From Victivallaceae bacterium (lineage in GTDB: Bacteria > Verrucomicrobiota > Lentisphaeria > Victivallales > Victivallaceae): DNA of 64,000 bases. The notes below the pieces were generated by a model that saw nothing but the letters and a program-made list of their open reading frames with translations, was not told the origin of the DNA and did not search any database. Positions 17,189 through 25,632 of this stretch are shown one piece after another. Location of the stretch: contig JAQUTL010000003.1 in NCBI GenBank assembly GCA_028709805.1, positions 1 through 64,000 on the forward strand, given 5' to 3'. The translations under genes and the position numbers were made by a program. The first letter of the stretch is position 1, and every line of letters begins with the position of its first letter.

Positions 17189-18331
17189 TCAGGCCAGCAC
17201 CTTTTTGATTGCCGCCGCCACATCGGCCACGTCATCTCCGGTCATATCCGGGAAAAGCGGCAGCGAGCAGATATGGTCGCTGTTGAACTCGGTGGCCGGC
17301 AGCATTCCTGGCCGGCATCCCATTGTTTCCCGGTAATATTTCTGGAGGTGGGCGCAACGGAAGTGCAGTCCGGTGCCGATATTTTCGGCTTTCAACGCTT
17401 TCATGAAGGCGTCGCGGTCAAGTTTCGGGGAGACAACACGGACGATGAACAAATGCCATGCGTGCTCGAAATCGTATCCGGACGGATCGGCCAGCGGCTT
17501 TATCTCCTCGATATCGGCCAGAAGTTCGCGGTAAAGCATGGCGAGTTCGCGTCTTTTTGCGTTGATCCGGTCGATGCGGGAAAGCTGGCTGGCGCCGAGC
17601 GCCGCCTGAATGTCACTCAAATTGTATTTAAAACCGGGGAATGACACCTCCGCCTGAGGAGCGCGACCGCGGTTCTCGCGGTCGAAGGCGTCCACCACGA
17701 TGCCGTGGAATTTCCAGCGGCGGAAGTCGGAAATCAGCTTTTCGTCATTGGACACCACCATTCCGCCCTCGGCGGTGGTGATGTTTTTTATTGCGTGGAA
17801 ACTGAACAGGCAGGTAGTGTCTCCACCGCCGATCTTCCGGCCTTTGTACGAGGCGCCGAGCGCGTGGGCCGCGTCCTCCACCACCGGGATGGCGCCGGCG
17901 ACTTTCCGGATGCCGTCGATATCGCACGGCGCTCCGGCGTAGTGAACCGGGACGATGAGTTTTGTGCGCGGCGTTATTTTTGCCGCCACGGTTTCGGGAG
18001 TGACCATCAATGTGTCGCGGTCAACTTCCGCAAAGACCGGAACCGCGCCGGAAAGCGCCACCATGTTGATCATTGAAACCCAAGTAAGCGATGGAGTTAT
18101 GACTTCATCTCCCGGCTTGAGGTCGAATATTTTGGTGAGCAGATGCATTGCCGCGGTTTCGCTGGTGAGGCACACCGCGCTGCGGTTGCCGACATATTTG
18201 CAGACTGCCTCTTCAAACTCCACATTTCTGGGGCCGTTGGTAAGCCATCCTGAACGCAGTACCGCCTCCACCTGACGAATGTCCTCTTCGGTCACCTGCG
18301 GTCTGGTAAACGGCAGAAAATCCTTGCGCAT
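17189..18331 (-). CDS. arnB: ArnB-like DegT/DnrJ aminotransferase
   Basis: 380 residues from the ATG at 18331; the open frame extends to 18418 but that extension would overlap the neighbouring lipoprotein end and lacks family sequence. The PLP lysine lies in TTCLFSFHAIKNITTAEGGM, the ArnB-type motif; PVVEDAAHALGASYKGRKIG carries the cofactor-contacting Asp. ArnB makes UDP-4-amino-4-deoxy-L-arabinose. Two bases separate it from the ArnT-like gene, and the order here is arnB-arnT-arnC-holA. Other sugar aminotransferases of this family are the alternative. Confidence 0.82.
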   Translation of the reverse strand: MRKDFLPFTRPQVTEEDIRQVEAVLRSGWLTNGPRNVEFEEAVCKYVGNRSAVCLTSETAAMHLLTKIFDLKPGDEVITPSLTWVSMINMVALSGAVPVFAEVDRDTLMVTPETVAAKITPRTKLIVPVHYAGAPCDIDGIRKVAGAIPVVEDAAHALGASYKGRKIGGGDTTCLFSFHAIKNITTAEGGMVVSNDEKLISDFRRWKFHGIVVDAFDRENRGRAPQAEVSFPGFKYNLSDIQAALGASQLSRIDRINAKRRELAMLYRELLADIEEIKPLADPSGYDFEHAWHLFIVRVVSPKLDRDAFMKALKAENIGTGLHFRCAHLQKYYRETMGCRPGMLPATEFNSDHICSLPLFPDMTGDDVADVAAAIKKVLA

Positions 18332-18389
18332 GATCCTGATCCCCCTGCTGCTTTTGGGTTTTTCATTAATATAGCAGTAAAAACGATTT

Positions 18390-19145
18390 TTACCAGCCCG
18401 AATGTCTTCGAGCCTCATTCAGCGCATCTTCGGAAACCACACCGGTTGACTTCAGATCAATGATCGCCAGATTCATTGCGCGGCGCATCAGTGCCGGCAG
18501 CAGATCCATGTCGGCCTGATAACGGCAGTACAGCCAGTGATTGAGATAGTCGCTTTCATCGAATTCCTGCGCCCACAGCACTTTTCCGGTGGTGCGCTCC
18601 GAGAGTTCAAACCGCAGCCGGAGATGGACGGTGGAGCTTCCGGTCGGGCAGCCGATTGCCCAGAACGGCGCGGCGCCGATATAGGTGACGCAGTAGGTGA
18701 ACCAGCGGGCCTTGTAGGAGCAGGCGACGATGGTTGCGGAGAAAACGTAGTCGGTATCGCTGCCGGCGGCTTTGCATTGCTCGACCCGGCTGAACAGATT
18801 GGAGGAACGGAGGCTTTCGGCGGCCGCGGCGGTGAGGTCGTTCACCGCGTCGAAGTCGTAGTGACTGATGCTGTAGAATGTTTCGCTGTTTTCCGGCTGA
18901 CCGGCCTCGGCGTATCCGTAGGGACGCAGCGGAATCATGCCGAGCAGCGACGAGCCGCTGCGCTCATACGGGCGCATGTCGGTAAACGGCGTCACCGTTA
19001 CGGTCGGCGCGTTTTCGCTTGGCTGAAGCCTGACGGCCGTTCCGGCGGTAAGATTGTCACAGGTGAATTTTGCGCTTCCGTTGCATCCGGCGGCGAAGAA
19101 CATTCCGGCCGCGCAAAACGCGGCGGCGGTGATATGCCTTAACAT
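18390..19145 (-). CDS. Unknown envelope lipoprotein
   Basis: 251 residues with a lipobox FFAAGC near residue 21. The mature part starts with a strand-rich region (VTVTPFTDMRPYERSG) reminiscent of lipoproteins that carry GNA1162/LpoB-like domains and ends with a SGW tail after LNEARRHS. I do not recognise the family. It lies 58 bases ahead of arnB on the same strand and divergent from the CsgG-like gene at 19342, among several other envelope lipoproteins. Confidence 0.65.
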   Translation of the reverse strand: MLRHITAAAFCAAGMFFAAGCNGSAKFTCDNLTAGTAVRLQPSENAPTVTVTPFTDMRPYERSGSSLLGMIPLRPYGYAEAGQPENSETFYSISHYDFDAVNDLTAAAAESLRSSNLFSRVEQCKAAGSDTDYVFSATIVACSYKARWFTYCVTYIGAAPFWAIGCPTGSSTVHLRLRFELSERTTGKVLWAQEFDESDYLNHWLYCRYQADMDLLPALMRRAMNLAIIDLKSTGVVSEDALNEARRHSGW

Positions 19146-19217
19146 GAAACCCTCCTTTTTTGGGTAATAATCAGACAGAATAAACTACTTCCACCGGCGG
19201 AAAATGCAATATGGATT

Positions 19218-19246
19218 TTGACTTTTTGCGGAATATTTTGTCTATA
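19218..19246 (+). promoter_or_regulatory. Candidate promoter of the CsgG-like/LpoB operon
   Basis: TTGACT (19218-19223), 17 bases, TCTATA (19241-19246), about 95 bases before the ATG at 19342. A second -10-like TACAAT sits at 19252-19257 without a good -35, so the exact start is uncertain. Confidence 0.4.
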
Positions 19247-19341
19247 TCGGATACAATGCGGCATTTCCGGTTTGAGAAAAAATGAAAGTTGTGATAACTT
19301 AATGACCGGACGGATATAAAACCACAAGGGAGGGACCCGAT

Positions 19342-21303
19342 ATGTGTTTGTATGGGCGTTTATTGTTGGCCGGCGCGGCGCTGTTTACCGCGGCGCGACT
19401 GGTTGCCGGCGAGTCTGTTGCGGCGTCGGATAATGGCGGCATTGTCCTGCCGGTAAAAATCGCCGTATTGGAATTTACCACGCTTGATGTCAAAGGAAAT
19501 GAGTTTCTTGAGCGGCCGGATATCAAGATCGACATTCCGGCGATGAAGTCGCTCAACACCGCCGACCGGCTGTCGATCAACGGCGTGATGCAGGGATTCA
19601 TCGGCGCGGTTGACGCATGGGACAATCACACGACGCACGCCGCGGAATTGGACTGGACGATCAAACAGCGCGACGAGGAATGGGCCAGATGGAAAACGAT
19701 TTACGACCGGCTGCTGAACGGGCCGACCCGTCCGGTGATCGCCGGCGCCGATTATCTTGGCGCCTATCTTGGCTCTTATCCGGAGACATTCTCCTGTGTT
19801 GACAACGCCGCGGTGACCTCGGCGCTTGTGAAGTTGCCGGCGGCCGCCGGTTATCCGACGGATGCGATGCGCAAACTCGGCGCGGCGTCCGGGGTGGATT
19901 TTCTGGTTTACGGCATTGTCACCGATCTGGCTTCGCGTGAAAAAAGTTTTAAGGGATACGGCGTGGAAACCAAAACCAGGATATGGTCGCTGGATGTGAT
20001 CGTGAAGCTGGTCGATTTGAAATCTCAGCGTGGAGTTTACGCCAATGTTTATACCGCCACCGTCACCGAACAGTATCCCTATTCGCCGGACGGAATCGAC
20101 GGAAATGTGTTTCAGACACTGATGCGCGACGCTTTGAAAAACGCGGCGGCGGACATTCGTGCCAAAGTTGATGCTTTGGCCGCTCCGGCGTCCGCAGTTT
20201 CCGCCGCACCAGAGACGACGGTTGTTTCCCCCGCCGCGGTTGAATCCGCCGCGTCATCGTCTTCCGCGCCCGCCGCGGGTTCCGCCGCACCGTCGTCTTC
20301 CGCGTCTGCCGCGGTTGAATCCGCCGCGGTTGTCCGTCCGGTGATCGCGGTTGCCGAGACGGAGACCAGGGGCGGCGTCAAGGCGGAGGATGTGGCCGGA
20401 CTTTCAAGCCTTATCGAAACCGGAATTGACACTTCGTCGTTCAAGCTGGTCACCCGTGCCGGCCTCGCTTCAATGCTGACCGAGATCGGTCTTGGCGCCG
20501 GATCGCCGCTGCTGGTCGACGGCCGTCCGCGCGCCGAACTCGGCGGTGTGCTCGGCGTCGGCGAACTGCTGGTGCCGTCCGTCACCCGGATCGGCAACCG
20601 TATGATTCTGACGATGACGCTGGTCGACGCGACCACCGGCGAGGTGAAAAAACAGAGCGGCAAACTTACCGCCGGCAATCTGGACGGCATTGTGACGCAA
20701 CTTGACAACGAATTGAGGAAAATGGGAATCGGCCGTCCGGCGGACGGGAATTTTGCCGTAGTCGTCGCCGCGCCCACCGCGGCGGTCGGTCTGCCGGTTC
20801 AGCTGAAACTGCCGGACTTTTTCGCCGGAGACTTCGTTGCTCAAATGCAGCAGGTGTTGATCGGCGGCGGCATCGACGTGCTGGAGCGCGCCGACCGTGC
20901 CGCCGTATTGCGCGAAATGGGCATCGCCGACGCGGCGACCGCCGAGCCGGATCAGTTCGCGTCCGTCAATCAGGAAAAAGTCGCCGGATATCTGGTTCTC
21001 ACCTCGATAAGCCGGTTTGAACTGTTGATCGAAGCACCGAAAAAGCTGGTGAGCGGAACCACAAACGAGCGCCGGATCCGCACCGTGGAAGGTCAGGTGA
21101 AGGTGATCCGGGTGAGGGACAATAAACTGATCGCCACAATGCCGTTCGCCAAACGCCAGATCGAAACGTCCATCCCGATCGACCTGCGGCGCGACTGGAC
21201 GGAGCGCGATTTCGATAATTATCTGCTTCACGCCGCGCTTTCCGACATTTCTCCGGTTGTTGCTAAAGCGATTGCCGCGGAAAAGGAAAACGGCGGTAAA
21301 TGA
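19342..21303 (+). CDS. Exported protein with two CsgG-like halves
   Basis: 653 residues, ATG eight bases after GGGAGGG, signal peptide to about residue 24 without a lipobox Cys. The first half (VKIAVLEFTTLDVKGNEFLE, then SGVDFLVYGIVTDL) and the part after residue 335 (GVGELLVPSVTRIGNRMILTMTLVD) both look like the CsgG/LpoB-type alpha-beta fold, where a protein family of secretion pores and PBP activators belongs. The halves are joined by an Ala/Ser/Pro-rich linker (about 278-335). A further domain follows at about 480-640. The gene leads the LpoB cluster and overlaps the next gene by four bases. Exact role unknown. Confidence 0.65.
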   Translation: MCLYGRLLLAGAALFTAARLVAGESVAASDNGGIVLPVKIAVLEFTTLDVKGNEFLERPDIKIDIPAMKSLNTADRLSINGVMQGFIGAVDAWDNHTTHAAELDWTIKQRDEEWARWKTIYDRLLNGPTRPVIAGADYLGAYLGSYPETFSCVDNAAVTSALVKLPAAAGYPTDAMRKLGAASGVDFLVYGIVTDLASREKSFKGYGVETKTRIWSLDVIVKLVDLKSQRGVYANVYTATVTEQYPYSPDGIDGNVFQTLMRDALKNAAADIRAKVDALAAPASAVSAAPETTVVSPAAVESAASSSSAPAAGSAAPSSSASAAVESAAVVRPVIAVAETETRGGVKAEDVAGLSSLIETGIDTSSFKLVTRAGLASMLTEIGLGAGSPLLVDGRPRAELGGVLGVGELLVPSVTRIGNRMILTMTLVDATTGEVKKQSGKLTAGNLDGIVTQLDNELRKMGIGRPADGNFAVVVAAPTAAVGLPVQLKLPDFFAGDFVAQMQQVLIGGGIDVLERADRAAVLREMGIADAATAEPDQFASVNQEKVAGYLVLTSISRFELLIEAPKKLVSGTTNERRIRTVEGQVKVIRVRDNKLIATMPFAKRQIETSIPIDLRRDWTERDFDNYLLHAALSDISPVVAKAIAAEKENGGK

Positions 21304-22805
21304 CCGGACGCTCCGGCCCAATGACAATGACGTTGCGTTCAATAAAAAATATTCTGCTCTCAAGTGCGCTGGCGGCAATGGCGTCCGGTTGTTCCTCCAT
21401 TGTCAACGCCCACCAGCAGAAGGCGGATTTCATGTCATTTTATCTGGCCGGAGACTGTCCGCAAGCGGAGTCCGAACTGCGCGGCTATATTGAAGCCCGG
21501 AAAAACACCGGTGACGAAATGATGTGGCAGCTTGAGGGCGGCAGCTTTTTCTTCCTGACCGGCAATGACCGCGACGGACTCGCCGCGTTCGAGCGCGCGA
21601 TTCAACTCGCCGAGGAATATGACAGCCGCGCCGTTGTCAGCGCCCGCGATGTCGGCAACGAGGGCGCTGCGGCGTTGACCAACTCCAATGCTCTTCCCTA
21701 TCGCGGCATGTGCCGCGACCGGATATTCATGAATGTTTTCTGCGGCTTCTGCCGGCTCGGCGCCGGCGATGAAGACAATTACCGGGCGGACGTCAACCGC
21801 ATGCGGCTGGCCATGAACGGCGCCGAGACGTTTTTTGCCGGCGAGATCGAGGCCGAGCGCAAGGAGGCGGAGTCCGCCCGGGAGAAGTCGTCCGCCGATT
21901 TGGCCGCCATTAAAACCGACCCGGACAAAAGCGGACAACTGTTCATGGCCGACAAGAAATTCAACGAAGCGCTCGCCCCCACCCGCGAGGCCGCTCTTCC
22001 GGCATACGGCAACTTTATGAATCCGCTGGCGCTGTTCATCTCCGGAATGACCTACTGGCGGGACGGCGACGCGGAGAATGCATTGGTGGAGTTCCGCCGG
22101 CTCCATGCCGCGTTTCCGGAGTCCGCTCTGGCTTCGCGGCTGTTCGTGACCGCGCTTAAACTCGCCGACCGGAATGAAGAAGACGAAAAACTGAAAGACG
22201 TCAAACCGTTTGGTTTTCCGGTTGACCGCAATGTGCTCTACGTCATCTTCGCCAACGGGCTGGGCGCCAATTACAAACCGTTCCGGTTCGAGCTGGTTCT
22301 GCCCTATGTCGGCTATACCGGGATCGCGTTCCCGGTATGCGAATACCATCCGGCGCTTTTCAACGGTCTGCGCGTCAATGGCGTGGACACGCTGCCGCTG
22401 GCCAGCGTGGATGCGATCGCGGCTCAGGAGTACACCGCCAGACTGCCCGGCATGATTACCCGGCTGGTGGTCGGCTATCTGGTCAAGGAGGCGGCCGCCA
22501 TCGTCGCCAACGAAGCCGCCAGACAGAACGGCGGCGACGGCGCGTATATCGCCACGGTGATCGGCACCTCGATGTATAAATATCTGTTCAATACCGCCGA
22601 CACCCGCTGCTGGGAGGTGCTGCCCAAGGAGTTTCAGCTGGCGATCCTGCCGATGCCGGAGACGCGGCGGCTTAATCTGGAATTGGCCGACGCATCGCCG
22701 TATGAGCTTGTGCTGCCGGAAGAGTGCCGTTCCGCCATTGTGTATGTTTCAGCTCCCGCGGCCGGATGTTTTTCCGTCCGGACACTGGCGTTCAAAGATA
22801 AATGA
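21300..22805 (+). CDS. COG3014-type envelope lipoprotein with TPR-like helices
   Basis: 501 residues. A signal peptide with lipobox AMASGC (Cys near residue 31 of the long frame; an internal ATG at 21321 or 21327 gives a more usual signal peptide). Helical TPR-like region (AESELRGYIEARKNTGDEMMW, DGDAENALVEFRRLHAAFPES) is followed by a strand-rich C-terminal domain after about 325. Size, order and neighbours match the COG3014 proteins that precede YcfL and LpoB in gamma-proteobacteria. The gene overlaps its upstream neighbour by four bases. Confidence 0.72.
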   Translation: MTGRSGPMTMTLRSIKNILLSSALAAMASGCSSIVNAHQQKADFMSFYLAGDCPQAESELRGYIEARKNTGDEMMWQLEGGSFFFLTGNDRDGLAAFERAIQLAEEYDSRAVVSARDVGNEGAAALTNSNALPYRGMCRDRIFMNVFCGFCRLGAGDEDNYRADVNRMRLAMNGAETFFAGEIEAERKEAESAREKSSADLAAIKTDPDKSGQLFMADKKFNEALAPTREAALPAYGNFMNPLALFISGMTYWRDGDAENALVEFRRLHAAFPESALASRLFVTALKLADRNEEDEKLKDVKPFGFPVDRNVLYVIFANGLGANYKPFRFELVLPYVGYTGIAFPVCEYHPALFNGLRVNGVDTLPLASVDAIAAQEYTARLPGMITRLVVGYLVKEAAAIVANEAARQNGGDGAYIATVIGTSMYKYLFNTADTRCWEVLPKEFQLAILPMPETRRLNLELADASPYELVLPEECRSAIVYVSAPAAGCFSVRTLAFKDK

Positions 22806-22831
22806 AAACAATTTTTCAAAGGAGATTGGCA

Positions 22832-23293
22832 ATGAACAGAATTTCGATTTTAGCGTGCTGCGCGGCCGGTCTGCTCGGCATGGCCGGCGGCTGTCAGAAC
22901 ACGGTGAATACGGTTGAGAACGCCGACAAGTCGGCGGCGCCGACTTATGTAAATGACAAACGGGTGGTGACCGACGGCGCTTTGCGCAATCGTCTGGCCG
23001 TTGCCAAAGTCGCCGTCGGTGAAAGTCCGAACGGCATGATGGTGGTTCAGGTTGAGGTGACCAATATGCGGACCGGATTTTTCTCCGAAGCATGGAGCAG
23101 CATGACCGGCGAAAATCCCTACCGGATCAACTACCGGTTCCGCTGGTTCGATGAAAAAGGAATGGCGGTTTCCGGTATTTCGTCGGTATGGCAGGAAAAA
23201 ATCATCTATCCCGGCGAGTCGGCGTATCTGGAGTCGGTGGCGCCGTCGCGCGATTGCCGCGATTTCCTGCTTGACCTTCAGGAAGCCGAATAA
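22832..23293 (+). CDS. YcfL-family lipoprotein (DUF1425)
   Basis: 153 residues from the ATG at 22832, which has AAAGGAG upstream; the earlier in-frame ATG at 22802 lies in the end of the previous gene. Lipobox GMAGGC. The single immunoglobulin-like domain, with VVQVEVTNMRTGFFS and YRINYRFRWFDEKGM, is typical of YcfL. Function unknown, but ycfL is next to lpoB in Escherichia coli too, so the pairing is an old one. Confidence 0.83.
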   Translation: MNRISILACCAAGLLGMAGGCQNTVNTVENADKSAAPTYVNDKRVVTDGALRNRLAVAKVAVGESPNGMMVVQVEVTNMRTGFFSEAWSSMTGENPYRINYRFRWFDEKGMAVSGISSVWQEKIIYPGESAYLESVAPSRDCRDFLLDLQEAE

Positions 23294-23325
23294 CCGCAAC
23301 AATAAACAACAGGAGAATATGACAT

Positions 23326-23952
23326 ATGATCAAGCAAACGATTTTGGCGCTGGCAGCGCTGGCCGCAGTCGGCTGCGGGTCCGACCCGGCGAGTATCGAC
23401 ACCTCCAGCAATCAGGGCCGCATCCGCTCCATGAAGCTGTCGCCGCTGGACTTCAACGAGGCCGCGGTCACCGCCGTCAACAATATGTTCAAAAGCAAGG
23501 TGTTTTCCAATTATCTGCGGCAATATGAGACCGAAAATACCGACATGCCGCTGCTGATGCTCGGCAAAATCGTCAACAACACCTCGCAGACGGTGAACAT
23601 GCCGGTGCTTACCGAGCGGATTACCGAGGCGCTGATGAACGCCGAACTGGTGCAGGTGACCACCGCCGCGGCGGGCGAGGGGCAGCTGCGCGATTCGGCG
23701 AGCGCGGATATCCGCGACCTGGAATATGATGAGAATTTCGATCAGGGCACCGTGCAGAAGCGCGGCACGCTCAAAGCGCCGAACCTTTCGCTTTCCGGCG
23801 CCATTATTCAGCAGCAGGCCACCGTCGGCCGCACCACCGAGGTGACCTACTTTATAACGTTGACGCTGACCGACAACCGCAGCGGCATCGCTGTATGGAA
23901 AGGCACGCAGGAGATCGGCCGTCAGGAGACCCGGCCGCTGATCGGATTTTGA
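23326..23952 (+). CDS. lpoB: Penicillin-binding protein activator LpoB-like lipoprotein
   Basis: 208 residues, lipobox ALAAVGC (Cys near 17). The C-terminal domain with LLMLGKIVNNTSQTVNMPVLTERITEALMNA, GAIIQQQATVGRTTEVTYFITLTLTD and the ending GIAVWKGTQEIGRQ matches LpoB, an outer-membrane lipoprotein that reaches through the peptidoglycan to stimulate PBP1B in enterobacteria. The disordered linker is very short, which suggests a narrower periplasm to span or another partner. Last gene of the cluster; a strong terminator follows. Confidence 0.85.
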   Translation: MIKQTILALAALAAVGCGSDPASIDTSSNQGRIRSMKLSPLDFNEAAVTAVNNMFKSKVFSNYLRQYETENTDMPLLMLGKIVNNTSQTVNMPVLTERITEALMNAELVQVTTAAAGEGQLRDSASADIRDLEYDENFDQGTVQKRGTLKAPNLSLSGAIIQQQATVGRTTEVTYFITLTLTDNRSGIAVWKGTQEIGRQETRPLIGF

Positions 23953-23993
23953 CGGTATTCCCGGCATTTCGTTGCGGCGTTTTGCCGTCGGAA

Positions 23994-24032
23994 TAAAAAA
24001 GGCTTTCCGGATTCGACCGGAAAGCCTTTTTG
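23994..24032. terminator. Bidirectional Rho-independent terminator
   Basis: A perfect 10-bp stem (GGCTTTCCGG / CCGGAAAGCC, loop ATTCGA) at 24001-24026 has six A before it and five T after it. It can end both the plus-strand LpoB cluster and the minus-strand gene that stops at 24056. Confidence 0.88.
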
Positions 24033-24055
24033 TTCTTTATCAGTCCGGCATCGGA

Positions 24056-25159
24056 CTATCGTTCAAAGTCGCCGACCGTCACTTCCGGCGTGTGCGGCGA
24101 ACACAGTGCTTCCGCCGCCAGCAGGTTTGCCGCCGGAGCGTCCGGGGCAAATTCCAGGCGGCATTCCGCGCCGTTTTCGGCCGTCCGGCGACCGGCCCAC
24201 AGCCGGAGAGCGAACAGTTCGAGGAAGTCCCAGTGGCAGAGTGAACCGCGGGCGGGGCGTTCAAGATGGGCGGGGTCGAAGCACAGTCCGGGATTGAGGT
24301 TGACGATCCGCAGATTGCCGGCCGCCGCCCGGATGTCGCGCCGCAGCTGTTTGCGGCAGGAGGCGGAGAGCAGACAGGGCGCGGCAAGCCGGACCCCGTT
24401 TTCCGCCGCGGTCAATCCCGACTCCGGCAGCGCCATTGCCGCCATATCGATTGTCGTTGCCTCGGCCGGGGCGGGTTCGTCGGCTCGGTTCGGCCAGGCG
24501 AAGTACCAGGAAAAACGCCACGGCCGGTTTTGCAGCACCGCTTCATCGGGAAAATGGAATAACTTTCGGCTTATTTCAATTGAGCCTGATTTGATTTCAA
24601 CGGTCAGTTCAGCGCGTCCGCCGCCGAGTTTTTCCGGCGCCGAATAGCGCCAGAAGTCGTCGGCGCAGCCAAACTCGAACCGGCGGCCGTCCGCCGCTTC
24701 AAAGGTGATTGCGCATAACGGCAGCTGGAAAACCTTTTTCCCCGGAACGGAAATGTCCGAGGTTTTGAATGCCGCGCCGTCGAAGACTCGCATCTCCTTC
24801 CATTTTCCGGCCAGCACAAACCGGTCAAGCTCCAGTGAGCGCACCACGCCGCCTGAAATATCAACCGTCACCGACGCCATGCCTCCGGACAACTCAATTG
24901 TCCGGCGTACTTTCAGCTCCGGGCCGAGCGGCAGCACGGTCTCAGTTTCCAGACTGCCGGAAATGTGATCGGCGGCAACATGCGCCCTTGACTTGGCCGG
25001 CAGCCCGTCGATTTCCTGAAAACCGTTGGCGGCAACGCCATAAAAATCGACCTTCAATTTGTCCGGGCCGGTGAATTCACAGAGCTTCCCGGCATTCAGC
25101 ACCGGACGAAGTTTCCAGTTTTTCGCGGCGATACCGCGAACTCTTGCCACATATCGCAT
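24056..25159 (-). CDS. Unknown large beta-rich protein
   Basis: 367 residues without signal peptide or membrane helix. The middle is strand-rich (LEVRRT-like, MASVTVDISGGVVRSLELDRFVL and RRFEFGCADDFWRYS), suggesting a galactose-mutarotase-like beta-sandwich, but I cannot name a family. It starts six bases after the stop of the GcvH-like gene on the same strand and so is probably cotranscribed with it. Confidence 0.6.
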   Translation of the reverse strand: MRYVARVRGIAAKNWKLRPVLNAGKLCEFTGPDKLKVDFYGVAANGFQEIDGLPAKSRAHVAADHISGSLETETVLPLGPELKVRRTIELSGGMASVTVDISGGVVRSLELDRFVLAGKWKEMRVFDGAAFKTSDISVPGKKVFQLPLCAITFEAADGRRFEFGCADDFWRYSAPEKLGGGRAELTVEIKSGSIEISRKLFHFPDEAVLQNRPWRFSWYFAWPNRADEPAPAEATTIDMAAMALPESGLTAAENGVRLAAPCLLSASCRKQLRRDIRAAAGNLRIVNLNPGLCFDPAHLERPARGSLCHWDFLELFALRLWAGRRTAENGAECRLEFAPDAPAANLLAAEALCSPHTPEVTVGDFER

Positions 25160-25165
25160 TGCGGC

Positions 25166-25540
25166 CTACTTCTTTATTTCGCGCAGATAACGGGCGTAGG
25201 CGGCTTCGGTCATCATGTCGTCCAGCTCGGCGGCCTCGAAATTGATCATCTTGCATATCCATCCGTTGTCTTCCGGCGACTCGTTGATGAGTCCGGGATC
25301 TTCGTCCAGCGCCTCATTCACTGCGGACACCGTGCCGGAGATCGGCGAATAAACGTCCATCGACGTGTTTCCGGCGACGATCGATCCGAGCATGTCCCCG
25401 ACGATGAAGTCCTCGTCCTCCAGCGGCAGGTTGACAAAATTAACCCTGCCCAGCTCGTTTACCGCATATTCGGAAATCCCGATGGTGGCTTCATCGCCGT
25501 CTATCTCGACCCACTCGTGGTCTTCGGAAAAATATTTCAT
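25166..25540 (-). CDS. GcvH-like protein lacking the lipoylated lysine
   Basis: 124 residues from the ATG at 25540 (GGGAG five bases upstream; an ATG four codons earlier is less well placed). The whole length aligns by eye with glycine cleavage H protein: YFSEDHEWVEIDGDEATIGI, then NFVNLP, then DVYSPISGTVSAVNEAL and NGWICKM. In the normal protein the segment before YxP is ESVKAASD; here it is VAGNTSMD, so the lysine that carries lipoate is Asn (codon AAC) and the preceding Glu is Val. It therefore cannot shuttle aminomethyl groups. No gcvT or gcvP is in the window. It may be an unmodified regulator or scaffold, or a decaying paralogue. Confidence 0.8.
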   Translation of the reverse strand: MKYFSEDHEWVEIDGDEATIGISEYAVNELGRVNFVNLPLEDEDFIVGDMLGSIVAGNTSMDVYSPISGTVSAVNEALDEDPGLINESPEDNGWICKMINFEAAELDDMMTEAAYARYLREIKK

Positions 25541-25632
25541 TGTTGCTCCCATGTCGAATTTGAATATGTTTCACGCATGTTATTTTATACATGATGAAAA
25601 CAAATGTCAAGCGTAAGTTCTTATTTTTTACG

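Noticed and set aside
25355-25400. A frameshift or misread that hides the lipoyl lysine in the GcvH-like protein
   Set aside because: The frame is continuous through both flanks and the codons give GNTSMDVY; no lysine lies within reach of the expected site.
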